Of a stretch of 9,536 nt of DNA, positions 1 to 6,358 are shown piece after piece. The notes under the pieces are model-generated. The model had not been told where the DNA came from. It did no database searches and worked only from the letters and a program-made list of their open reading frames with translations. The first letter of the stretch is position 1; the number at the start of each line of letters is the position of its first letter. The translations under genes and the position numbers were made by a program. The stretch is from an uncultured Eubacteriales bacterium (GTDB taxonomy: Bacteria; Bacillota; Clostridia; Oscillospirales; Butyricicoccaceae): NCBI GenBank assembly GCA_934630445.1, contig CAKTWY010000096.1, positions 1 through 9,536 on the forward strand, given 5' to 3'.

Positions 1-33
1 AAAAACCGCGCCCTCCCGGATGGGAGGACGCGG
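1..33 (-). terminator. Intrinsic terminator of the left cobalamin riboswitch
   Basis: On the minus strand a 12-bp stem (33-22 with 17-6) closes a 4-nt loop and runs straight into at least five U residues (5-1, possibly more beyond the window). One pair (28 with 11) is a G-U wobble when read on the minus strand but an A-C mismatch on the plus strand, which fixes the orientation. It lies about 60 nt past the B12 box of the riboswitch just upstream, with no gene between, so it is best read as that riboswitch's expression platform. The controlled gene would start left of position 1 and is not visible. Confidence 0.85.
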
Positions 34-37
34 TCAG

Positions 38-62
38 GCGCGCGCAGAACCGCTGCGCGCGC
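38..62 (-). other. Hairpin of the riboswitch expression platform (P13-like)
   Basis: A perfect 10-bp stem (38-47 with 53-62) encloses a 5-nt loop (48-52), which reads CGGTT on the minus strand. The loop is exactly complementary to AACCG in an upstream riboswitch loop (194-190), the pairing expected for the L5-L13 kissing loop of cobalamin riboswitches. It lies between the B12 box and the terminator. Seen directly: the stem and the complementarity. Inferred: the kissing function. Confidence 0.6.
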
Positions 63-96
63 TTTCCGACGATCCCACCCTCAGGGGAGCCGAAGC

Positions 97-232
97 CTGC
101 GGCGGCAGATATCCCGACTCGGCATCCTCCTCACCCCGGCCTTCCCATGGCATGCGCCACAGTGGCAAAATCGGGGATCGTCCGCCTCACGGTTACTGAG
201 ATAGTCTTTTTGAGTTCCCTGTCCGTCCGCAG
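97..232 (-). promoter_or_regulatory. Second cobalamin riboswitch, divergent core
   Basis: Read on the minus strand, this holds several cobalamin riboswitch landmarks in order: GGGAA near the 5' end, a GTAACCG loop (196-190) closed by a CTCA/TGAG stem, GCCACTG (166-160), GGGAAGGC, and the B12 box GAGTCGGGATATCTGCC (120-104). The outer helix forms between CTGCGG (232-227) and CCGCAG (102-97) and is extended by CGG/CCG and CAG/CTG pairs. The usual GGTG...AATCC hairpin after GGGAA is not recognisable; an A-rich stretch with little pairing stands in its place. It begins about 20 nt after the S-component stop codon and no good promoter is visible between them, so read-through from the operon is possible. 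Ends are approximate. The family call rests on the 3' half, which matches well. Confidence 0.85.
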
Positions 233-253
233 TATGAAATTGTATATCGGCCG

Positions 254-973
254 CTACCGCTCTTCGATCAGGCCGTATTTGATCCGCACACGGTCGAGCT
301 TTTCCATCATCGGCCGCGCGATCAGGAGGAGAAAAATAACGGTTGCGCCCGCATGCACCACATCCGGCCAAAATCCGGTGATATAGGACGCGATCACCGC
401 CGGCAGCGTGAGCGTGCCCTGTGCCATCAGCACGGAGCAGGGGTTCATGATGCCGCCGTATAGAAACAGCACCGCCGCGCCGCCGTAAACACACAGCGCC
501 GCGCGCGTGCGCGGGAGGATCCCTTTTCCAAAAATGACGCCTGCCAGAAAACCGATGATCCCAAAACAGAACATCTGCCACGGCGTCCACGGCCCCTGGC
601 CGAAAAAGAAATTCGACACGAAAGCCGCCATCGCCCCCACGAGGAAACCCGATTCCGGCCCGAAGCAAACGCCCGCGATGATGACAATGGCCGCCACAGG
701 CTTAAACTGCGGCAGCATGAAAAATGCCCCTCTCCCCGCGACCGCGATCGCCGCGAGAGACGCGATCACGACAAGCTCGCGCGGCTGCGGTTTGCGGTGT
801 TCAAAGGAGATGAAAAACGGCAGCATCGTAAAGACAATCAGCAGCACGCTTACCAGGTTATATTTGCGGTTATCCAGCAGCCACACGCCTGCGAAGATCG
901 TCGCCGGAACCAGTAAAAAAATGACCGCCGCGGACAGGAGGGTACGTTTTGTCATGCGTTTTTCCTTATCCAT
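254..973 (-). CDS. ECF transporter S component, probably for cobalamin
   Basis: Predicted 239-residue integral membrane protein, the substrate-binding (S) subunit of an energy-coupling factor importer. After a short basic N-terminus (MDKEKR) it is almost wholly hydrophobic, with segments near residues 11-31, 40-56, 65-85, 88-105, 108-125, 131-150, 156-178 and 190-218. The central part, with GRGAFFMLPQFKP (80-92) and NFFFGQGPWTPWQM (121-134), is typical of S components encoded beside EcfA and EcfT. ATG at 973 is chosen because GGGGAGGAGG stands 6 nt upstream; ATG at 955 has a weaker site. The start overlaps the end of the ATPase gene by 8 nt, so the two are probably translationally coupled. 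The cobalamin assignment comes from the riboswitch heading the operon and the transcobalamin-like proteins in it. CbrT-type B12 transporters are the nearest functional analogue I know; a related corrinoid or precursor is possible. Confidence 0.87.
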   Translation of the reverse strand: MDKEKRMTKRTLLSAAVIFLLVPATIFAGVWLLDNRKYNLVSVLLIVFTMLPFFISFEHRKPQPRELVVIASLAAIAVAGRGAFFMLPQFKPVAAIVIIAGVCFGPESGFLVGAMAAFVSNFFFGQGPWTPWQMFCFGIIGFLAGVIFGKGILPRTRAALCVYGGAAVLFLYGGIMNPCSVLMAQGTLTLPAVIASYITGFWPDVVHAGATVIFLLLIARPMMEKLDRVRIKYGLIEER

Positions 974-2600
974 GCGCCGCCTCCTCCCCTGCATTGAGCG
1001 CCAGGATGATATCCTCCGCCGTAATGGCGTCCGGCAGGCGCGCGCGCGCCATGCGGTTCGCCGCGGTGGTATAAAAGCTGTTTCCGCTGAAAAACCGGCG
1101 CGGGGCATCCATCGAAACGACCGCTCCGTCAAAAAACATCGCGCACAGATCGGCATGCCCGGCGCAGAACTCGATATCGTGCGACACCATCAGCACCGTG
1201 ACACCGCGCGCTGTGAGCGTTTTCAGGATGCCGGCAAAAATATCCTTGAACGCCGCATCCATGCCCTTCGTGGGTTCGTCAAGGAGCAGGAGCTCCGGAT
1301 CGGTCAGCAGCACTTTTGCCAGCGCGGCGCGCTGCTGCTCGCCGCCGGACAGGTCGTACGGATGGCGGATAAAAAACGCGTCCACTCCGCACAGGCGGGC
1401 GGCTTCTCCGGCGCGGCGGCGTTTTTCTTCGTCCGTCATATCCGCCCCGTCCAGCATCTCCAGCAGGTCCTCGCCTACGCTCTTGCAGACGAAGAGCGCC
1501 TGCGGGTTCTGCGGAAGCATGGCCACGCGCCGCGCATTTTTCTTCACGCTGCCGCGATAGGGCCGGTATAAACCGGCCAGCACGGAGAGCGCCGTCGTCT
1601 TGCCCGCGCCGTTGGCGCCGACGAGCGCCGTCACGCGCGCCGCCGGCACTGCCAGATCGAGGCCGCGCAGCACGTCCGGCTCGTTCGTCTCAAAGCGGAA
1701 CCCCACCCCGCGCAGCTCCGCCGCGTAAGGCGCGCCAGGCGCATCCCCGGCATCGTGCGGCACGCGCCCGGCGTCAAGCGCCGCCGAGGCGAGATAGCGC
1801 CGCCCCTCGCGCACGGTGACAGGGCATTCCCCCTGCGGCGCCGCGGTATATACGCGCATCGGCGTGGGCATGGAGCGGAACATCTCGTGCCCCAGCGTGT
1901 GCAGCTGAGCGCCGATCTCGCGCGGAGCTGCGCACAGCAGGAGCCGCCCCGCGTCGAGCACTGCCGCGCGGTCGGACATCGGGAGCACCTCTTCCAGCCG
2001 GTGCTCGGTCATGACGACCGTTACGCCCAGCTCCAGATTGATTTTGCGCACCGTATCGAGAAAATCGCCTGCGGCGATAGGGTCGAGCTGACTCGTCGGC
2101 TCGTCCAGTATAAGCGCCTCCGGCTGCATGGCCACAATGGACGCAAGATTTAAAAGCTGCCTCTGCCCGCCGGAAAGCTCCGTCACGCTTTTATGAAACC
2201 AGTCCTGAATGCCAAAAAAGCTCGCGATCTCTGCCACACGCCGCCGGATGACGCCATTTGGCAGGCCCAGGCTCTCCAGGCCGAAAGCAAGTTCATGCCA
2301 TACCTTGTCCGTAACGATCTGATTATCGACATTCTGCTGCACAAAGCCGATACGCGCCGCTTCATCCCGTGCGCTGAGCTTGGAGAGCGGCGCGCCGCAG
2401 AAGGCGATCTCCCCTCCCCGCGCGCCATGCGGCGCGAGCGAGGGCTTGAGCTGCCGCAGCAGCGTCGATTTTCCGCAGCCGGAGCGGCCGCAGATCGTTA
2501 TAAACTCTCCCTGTTCAATTGAAAGCGAAACGTCGTCGAGCGCGGGCTGGCACGCCTGCGGATAAGTGAAGCTCAAATGCGAGACTCGAAATGTTTCCAT
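966..2600 (-). CDS. ecfA: Fused double ECF ATPase (EcfA-EcfA')
   Basis: A 544-residue cytoplasmic protein with two complete ABC ATPase domains in one chain, providing both motor halves of the ECF importer. Domain 1 (about 1-230) has Walker A GRSGCGKST (38-46), a Q-loop at VQQN followed by DNQIVTD (87-98), signature LSGGQ (142-146), Walker B LILDEP (163-168, catalytic Glu167) and His200. Domain 2 (about 292-515) has Walker A GANGAGKTT (328-336), Q-loop Gln364, signature LSGGE (417-421), Walker B LLLLDEP (437-443, Glu442) and His474. All catalytic residues are present in both, so both sites should hydrolyse ATP. A poorly conserved linker (about 230-290) joins them. ATG at 2600 follows AAGGAG by 8 nt and begins the first beta strand, so the longer upstream frame is not used. 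It overlaps ecfT by 28 nt. Most ECF modules use two separate genes; a fusion beside its own S gene suggests a dedicated transporter. Confidence 0.96.
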   Translation of the reverse strand: METFRVSHLSFTYPQACQPALDDVSLSIEQGEFITICGRSGCGKSTLLRQLKPSLAPHGARGGEIAFCGAPLSKLSARDEAARIGFVQQNVDNQIVTDKVWHELAFGLESLGLPNGVIRRRVAEIASFFGIQDWFHKSVTELSGGQRQLLNLASIVAMQPEALILDEPTSQLDPIAAGDFLDTVRKINLELGVTVVMTEHRLEEVLPMSDRAAVLDAGRLLLCAAPREIGAQLHTLGHEMFRSMPTPMRVYTAAPQGECPVTVREGRRYLASAALDAGRVPHDAGDAPGAPYAAELRGVGFRFETNEPDVLRGLDLAVPAARVTALVGANGAGKTTALSVLAGLYRPYRGSVKKNARRVAMLPQNPQALFVCKSVGEDLLEMLDGADMTDEEKRRRAGEAARLCGVDAFFIRHPYDLSGGEQQRAALAKVLLTDPELLLLDEPTKGMDAAFKDIFAGILKTLTARGVTVLMVSHDIEFCAGHADLCAMFFDGAVVSMDAPRRFFSGNSFYTTAANRMARARLPDAITAEDIILALNAGEEAAHG

Positions 2601-3463
2601 CTGTATAACTCCTTGAGATCGACCGCCGCCGGCAGAAAGCACAGCACCGCATAGCCGAGCGCCGCGGCAAGCGCGAGCGCTGAAAAGGGCGCCATCCGCG
2701 CCGTCGGGTAATAGCGCATCGCACACGCGCCGGCAGCCCCTGCCGCCGCGAGCGCCGCGCCGAGGAAGAGCAGCGCCGCCGCTGCCGCGACATCGCGCCG
2801 CTCAAAACGATAAAGTGAGAACGCCGTGCGCCCCTTGAGCCCGCAGCCGCGCGCTTTCATCGCATCGGCGGTCTCGATGCCATTCTCAAGCGCCCATGTC
2901 GTCATGACCGAAAGGATACGCACGCCGTGATGGATCTTCTGCCGGACAGACCCGCTGGAGACGTCGCGCCCGACGCCTTTCTGTGCGGCGGAGATCACGC
3001 GCAGCTGCGCCTGATACTTCGGCACAAAGCGCAGCACCATGGAGAACACCATCGCCAGCGACGGGGCGGCCCGGCCGAACAGATACGTGATCTTATCCGA
3101 CGTCATCACAGCGTTCACGCATGAAAACCAGCCCAGCATCGCCGCGAACATCACGCCCGACGCAACGCCGTACTGGATCGATTCCAGCGTCACGGGGTTC
3201 CCCCACGGTGCATAGAAGAGGATCGTCGCGCCCTCATGGTTAAAAAGCGGATTGATGACCGCTGTTATGAGCATGAGTGGCAGCATCCCCATCAGACTGA
3301 AGCGCAACGCCCTGCGCCCGGAGAGGAGGAAGGCATAGCTCAGCGCGCCGAAAAGCGACAATGCGAGATACACCGGATGCATGAGCAGCATCGTCGCCGC
3401 AAGCATCAGTGCAAAATAGGAAAATGTGATCAGCGGATGATATGTGGAAAACGCGCCCTTCAC
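2573..3463 (-). CDS. ecfT: ECF transporter transmembrane subunit EcfT
   Basis: A 296-residue membrane scaffold that couples the ATPases to the S component. Hydrophobic segments lie near residues 11-28, 31-48, 55-72, 98-118, 225-248 and 258-282, with a long amphipathic cytoplasmic region between. It carries the EcfT block SLAMVFSMVLRFVP (135-148) and the coupling motif ADAMKARGCG (199-208), whose Ala-Arg-Gly contacts the ATPase groove. The first coupling site, often Ala-Arg-Gly, reads AQKGVGRD here (160-167), so its arginine is displaced or missing. Translation starts at GTG 3463, immediately after the TAG of the preceding gene (3466-3464), with a GGGGGAG ribosome site inside that gene's end. 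The stop overlaps the ATPase start. Family call is firm; the effect of the altered first motif is unknown. Confidence 0.93.
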   Translation of the reverse strand: MKGAFSTYHPLITFSYFALMLAATMLLMHPVYLALSLFGALSYAFLLSGRRALRFSLMGMLPLMLITAVINPLFNHEGATILFYAPWGNPVTLESIQYGVASGVMFAAMLGWFSCVNAVMTSDKITYLFGRAAPSLAMVFSMVLRFVPKYQAQLRVISAAQKGVGRDVSSGSVRQKIHHGVRILSVMTTWALENGIETADAMKARGCGLKGRTAFSLYRFERRDVAAAAALLFLGAALAAAGAAGACAMRYYPTARMAPFSALALAAALGYAVLCFLPAAVDLKELYRWKHFESRI

Positions 3464-4306
3464 CTATTCTCCCCCTCGCTGCGAGACGTCCTCTCCGCCG
3501 ACATCGCGGCCGAGGTCGCAGGTGTAGACCCACTCGACTGTATCGCCGTCTTTGAGTTTGTAAAGCGAGCACCCGACGTTTGGAAATTCGCCGTTGACGC
3601 GGTACATCCAGCCCGACAGCTCGCCGCAGTCGAACTCATAGAGGTTCGCAATCCCCTCAATATAGGCGGTATTGTAGAGCGGCGTGTTGACAAATTCCAT
3701 GTGAATTTTGCGCGCGCGCGTCTCGCGCTTGAGCACGTCAAGCACGCTCTCCCCCTCTGAAAAGGAGACCTCGACCGGTGCGAGGATCGTACCGGCGTCC
3801 GGAACCAGTTCCGTCTTGTCAGGATCCAGATCCTCCAAGTGATCGAGGACCGTCGCGCAGGAGATGGAAAGGGTGCAGGCAGGGCTGTCCGGCGTTGGCT
3901 CCGGCTGTTGGAGCTGCTGCTCTCCCACGGGCGGAACGTCTTCCGGATGCTCTTTGTGATCAACTGCCCCGGGATCGGAGGGTTTCGGCGCAGTCGGACC
4001 GGATACAGACGGCTTGGATGCGCCGTCTGCCTGATCCGGTCCGGCTTCCGCTTCCTGACCGCTCTTTTCAGGCGGCACGGAAGCATCCGCATTTTCCATA
4101 TTTTCTGCATTTTCTGGCTGAACAGGCGTTTTTGCAGGAGTCTGCTCCTGTTCAGGCATCTCCGCTGCCGGCGCATCCGCTTCGGCGCCGTCCTGCGCTG
4201 TGACAGGAACGCTTTCATCTCCGGGCGCACCGCCGGGCGCGCATGCCGGGAAAAGCGTGAAAACGAGGCTCACCGCTATCAGGAATGCAATGCTCTTTCG
4301 GCGCAT
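3464..4306 (-). CDS. Secreted DUF4430 probable lipoprotein (transcobalamin C-terminal-like)
   Basis: A 280-residue exported protein. Residues 1-21 form a signal peptide (basic MRRK, then a hydrophobic stretch) ending LFPAC, a slightly atypical lipobox that makes Cys22 the likely lipidated residue. Residues 23-143 are low-complexity, rich in Pro, Glu, Ala and Asp, and look like a flexible wall-spanning tether. Residues 144-265 form a DUF4430 domain, with LDVLKRETR (189-197), GWMYRVNGEFPNVG (232-245) and LKDGDTVEWVYT (251-262). This domain resembles the C-terminal beta domain of transcobalamin and intrinsic factor, which covers one face of B12. Five cysteines (144, 150, 227, 246, 263) could form disulfides outside the cell. 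ATG at 4306 is chosen for its AAAGGAGG site and the signal peptide; the longer frame upstream has neither. It starts 22 nt after the SLH protein gene and abuts ecfT. Inferred role: membrane-held half of a surface cobalamin binder. Confidence 0.87.
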   Translation of the reverse strand: MRRKSIAFLIAVSLVFTLFPACAPGGAPGDESVPVTAQDGAEADAPAAEMPEQEQTPAKTPVQPENAENMENADASVPPEKSGQEAEAGPDQADGASKPSVSGPTAPKPSDPGAVDHKEHPEDVPPVGEQQLQQPEPTPDSPACTLSISCATVLDHLEDLDPDKTELVPDAGTILAPVEVSFSEGESVLDVLKRETRARKIHMEFVNTPLYNTAYIEGIANLYEFDCGELSGWMYRVNGEFPNVGCSLYKLKDGDTVEWVYTCDLGRDVGGEDVSQRGGE

Positions 4307-4328
4307 CGGCGCGCCTCCTTTCGTAAAA

Positions 4329-5885
4329 TCAGTATTGGCTCGTCCGGTCGAGCTCCGTGAGAAGGCGTGAAATGAACACCGCCGTCTCCGCGCGTGTAAT
4401 ATTGTCTGCCGGAGCGAGACGGCCATCCTCCTTACCGCGCATCAGCCCGCTCGAAAGGAGATAAGCCGCGGCGCCGCGCGCCCACGGTGACACGCTCTCT
4501 CCGTCGGAAAATGCTTTGAGCAGCGCTTCCTCCCCCTGTCCGACATCCGCACCGAACAGCGCGGCAGTGCGCGCGAGCATCGTCATCGCCTCCTCACGCG
4601 TGACAGCACCGTCCGGATCAAACCGGCCGTTGCCCTTCCCGTTCACCACGCCGCAGGCCGCCGCAGCGCGGACATACGGAGCATACCACGCGCCGTCCGG
4701 CACATCGCCGAATGCAGGCGGGTCGAGAGTCTTCTGTGAAAAGCCGAAGGCATTTGCAAGCGCGGCGGCAAACTCCGCACGCGTCGCCGCGCGGTCGGGC
4801 AAAAATGCGCCGCCTCCGGCAATGCCCAGCCCGTGCAGTGCCTGCACTTCCGCCGCAGCCCAGTGCCCGGTCAGGTCTGCGTATGATGCGTCGCGGACAA
4901 TATGCGTATCCGTCATATCGTAAAGCGCGGCTTCACCGTCAATCAGGCGCTGATATGCCGCAAGCGCGTAAAGCGCCTGCTCCGTCGCCATCAGGTCGCT
5001 CCCGCCGCCCGCGATGTGGCAAAAGCCCTTGCCCGGCGTATAGAATGCCAGCAGCGCGTCGAGCGGCGTTGCACGCTCTCCGTCGGCGCCCTTCTGAAAA
5101 CGCGCATCCGTGCGGCAGTCGATGCCGAAAGCGGAAAGCGCCGTAACCACCTGCGCTGCGCTTTCGCATGTCTCGCTGCCTTCGGAGGCGAAGCCGCCGT
5201 TTGGAAGCTGCGCCTGCGCGAGTGCCTGAAGCGCGCGCGCACACACCGCCGCGACTGCCGCATCGTCGCGGTACGGCGCAAGCGCCGTGAGAGCCATGCC
5301 CGTCAGATCGGGATCGATCGCTGTGCCTGCAAGCGCAAAGCCGCCCGCTGGCAGCTCGCGGGAGAGGATTTCATCGACAAGCGCGCGCCGCGTGGCAGGC
5401 GTTTTCGCCTGCGCGTCGTACCGGGCGGGGAAATTCCCGCAGTCGAGCGCGAGAAGAGCAAAAATCGGGCCGTTCACGCCCTGTTTTTTAATATCTGAAA
5501 GATCTGCCAGGTTTGAAAGGATATCGTGACCGCCGAAATCGGTCGGATCAACACCCAGCGCGGTGAGCGCCAAAACGAGACGCGAATACTCGGAATATTT
5601 ATTGCGCGTAAGAACACCGCCTGTCTCCTCAAGGCGGCGGAACGCGTTTTCGATATACGCGGCGTACCACGCCTCGGGCACGTCGGCCCGGCTGCGGCGC
5701 AGGCCGATCACGGCCCACTCCCCGCCGATCGAAGCGATCTGCGGCTCTGGTACCGCTCTTTGCAGATAAGCGGCGGTGTCCGCGATGATCCCGTCGAGCG
5801 ACGCATCCTGCGCATGCACCGCAGGGATCATGCCTATCATCATACAAACGGTCAAAATCAATGCGTTAAAACGACGAAATTTCAT
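4329..5885 (-). CDS. Surface protein: transcobalamin-like alpha/alpha-barrel plus three SLH domains
   Basis: A 518-residue secreted, wall-anchored protein and the first gene after the riboswitch. The signal peptide (1-25) ends AVHA before QDAS. Residues about 30-315 are repeated helical hairpins of the terpenoid-cyclase/prenyltransferase-like alpha/alpha-barrel type: YSRLVLALTALGVDP (101-114 region), DLTGMALTALAPY (193-205), LPNGGFASEGSETCESAAQV (227-246) and MATEQALYALAAYQ (299-312). The intrinsic factor and transcobalamin N-terminal domain has this fold. I see no DxDD cyclase motif and no clear prenyltransferase zinc site, so binding is likelier than catalysis. Three SLH domains follow (about 335-378, 392-440, 457-510), with DLTGHWAAAEV, FGDVPDGAWYAPYV and NITRAE, which hold the protein to secondary wall polymers. 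ATG at 5885 has GGAGG 8 nt upstream; GTG at 5903 would fall within that ribosome site. Inferred role: the wall-side half of a cobalamin capture pair with the DUF4430 protein downstream. Confidence 0.87.
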   Translation of the reverse strand: MKFRRFNALILTVCMMIGMIPAVHAQDASLDGIIADTAAYLQRAVPEPQIASIGGEWAVIGLRRSRADVPEAWYAAYIENAFRRLEETGGVLTRNKYSEYSRLVLALTALGVDPTDFGGHDILSNLADLSDIKKQGVNGPIFALLALDCGNFPARYDAQAKTPATRRALVDEILSRELPAGGFALAGTAIDPDLTGMALTALAPYRDDAAVAAVCARALQALAQAQLPNGGFASEGSETCESAAQVVTALSAFGIDCRTDARFQKGADGERATPLDALLAFYTPGKGFCHIAGGGSDLMATEQALYALAAYQRLIDGEAALYDMTDTHIVRDASYADLTGHWAAAEVQALHGLGIAGGGAFLPDRAATRAEFAAALANAFGFSQKTLDPPAFGDVPDGAWYAPYVRAAAACGVVNGKGNGRFDPDGAVTREEAMTMLARTAALFGADVGQGEEALLKAFSDGESVSPWARGAAAYLLSSGLMRGKEDGRLAPADNITRAETAVFISRLLTELDRTSQY

Positions 5886-5939
5886 AACGTACCTCCTGAA
5901 CACCTTCCATCTGACACAGACGGGCCGTCAGCCTAAAAT

Positions 5940-5971
5940 AAAAAACAGCCCTCCCCGGCGAGGGAAGGCTG
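5940..5971 (-). terminator. Riboswitch-controlled intrinsic terminator of the cobalamin operon
   Basis: An 11-bp stem on the minus strand (5971-5961 with 5956-5946) with loop CGCC is followed by six U residues (5945-5940). Two positions are G-U wobbles only when read on the minus strand. It sits between the cobalamin aptamer and the first gene, about 55 nt before the start codon, the standard position for transcriptional attenuation. Cobalamin binding is expected to favour this hairpin and shut the operon off. A second stem, AGCGT/ACGCT (about 6000-5987), lies between aptamer and terminator and may belong to the switching region; I could not define an antiterminator. Confidence 0.9.
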
Positions 5972-6021
5972 CCTAAAAGAAACAAGCGTGCCGACGCTCC
6001 CCACCTAAGAGCGATTCGAAA

Positions 6022-6187
6022 GCGCTGCGGCAGGTATCCTGGCTTATGAGTCATCCTTGAAAGCGCCTTCTCACCCGCAAACGGGCAATGGCATGATGCT
6101 TCCTCGTCGTCAATTACAGTAGAGGTCAGACTGTGCCGGAATTTCACCGGCGTTCCCTGGCGGCGCAAAAGCGCCAAACCGCACGCT
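6022..6187 (-). promoter_or_regulatory. Cobalamin riboswitch heading the uptake operon
   Basis: The minus strand shows a textbook cobalamin aptamer. GGGAA is followed by the GCCGG-TGAAATT-CCGGC hairpin (6151-6135), then ACTGTAATTG, GCCATTG (6092-6086), GAGAAGGC, and the B12 box AAGCCAGGATACCTGCC (6045-6029). The outer helix forms between GTGCGG (6184-6179) and CCGCA (6030-6026 region). The RNA starts about 25 nt downstream of the predicted transcription start and is followed by a terminator, so it should repress the five genes when cobalamin is plentiful. This is the strongest evidence that the ECF importer and its two surface proteins handle cobalamin. Ends are approximate, and I could not identify a convincing L5-L13 pairing here. 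Confidence 0.96.
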
Positions 6188-6217
6188 GATCCATATTCAC
6201 TTCATCAAACTACCCAT

Positions 6218-6246
6218 ATTATATAGGGCACGGTCTCAACGCGCAA
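6218..6246 (-). promoter_or_regulatory. Sigma-A-type promoter of the cobalamin operon
   Basis: The -10 box is a perfect TATAAT (6223-6218), 17 bp from a weak -35 TTGCGC (6246-6241). Transcription would start near 6211, just before the riboswitch. The 7-bp inverted repeat at 6251-6266 sits 4 bp upstream of the -35. Confidence 0.75.
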
Positions 6247-6250
6247 TGGA

Positions 6251-6266
6251 AAAAATCACGATTTTT
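6251..6266. repeat. AT-rich inverted repeat upstream of the cobalamin operon promoter
   Basis: AAAAATC and GATTTTT (6251-6257 and 6260-6266) form a perfect inverted repeat with a 2-bp spacer, immediately upstream of the -35 box. It could be an A/T-rich UP element or a protein-binding site. As a terminator for the SdpI-like gene it would be weak, because the stem is nearly all A-U. The role is not determined. Confidence 0.35.
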
Positions 6267-6311
6267 AGAGAAAATTCACGCTCTGCATACATGCATGCCG
6301 CTGTCCAAAGC

Positions 6312-6353
6312 AAAAGGCGCACGTGCAAATGTGTGCATAAATGTTTACGCGCC
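6312..6353 (-). terminator. Possible weak terminator after the SdpI-like gene
   Basis: Five bases past the SdpI-like stop codon the minus strand reads GGCGC (6353-6349), with the complement GCGCC at 6320-6316 followed by TTTT (6315-6312). A GT/AC step could extend the stem past a 2-nt bulge. The loop is long (about 20-28 nt), so this is only a candidate. The rest of the gap to the cobalamin operon promoter (about 6267-6311) shows nothing else I can name. Confidence 0.3.
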
Positions 6354-6358
6354 CCGCC

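Noticed and set aside
507..1571. A 354-codon open frame on the plus strand across the S-component and ATPase genes
   Set aside because: It is antisense to two well-supported genes. The product is Arg/Ser-rich without domain signal, and it crosses real gene boundaries.
2601..2726. A 42-residue N-terminal extension of the fused ATPase
   Set aside because: The extension lies inside ecfT in another frame, has no ribosome site, and the ABC domain begins directly at ATG 2600, which has AAGGAG upstream.
4307..4426. A 40-residue upstream extension of the DUF4430 protein
   Set aside because: It would overlap the SLH protein gene and bury the signal peptide; ATG 4306 has a strong ribosome site and a proper signal sequence.
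4329..5885. Reading the barrel protein as a terpene cyclase or prenyltransferase
   Set aside because: No DxDD motif or clear zinc ligands are visible. The protein is secreted with SLH anchors and lies in a cobalamin-controlled transport operon, so a binding role fits better.
5985..6022. An L5-L13 kissing interaction in the right-hand riboswitch
   Set aside because: Hairpins follow the B12 box, but neither loop gives a complement longer than about four bases to the candidate L5 region.
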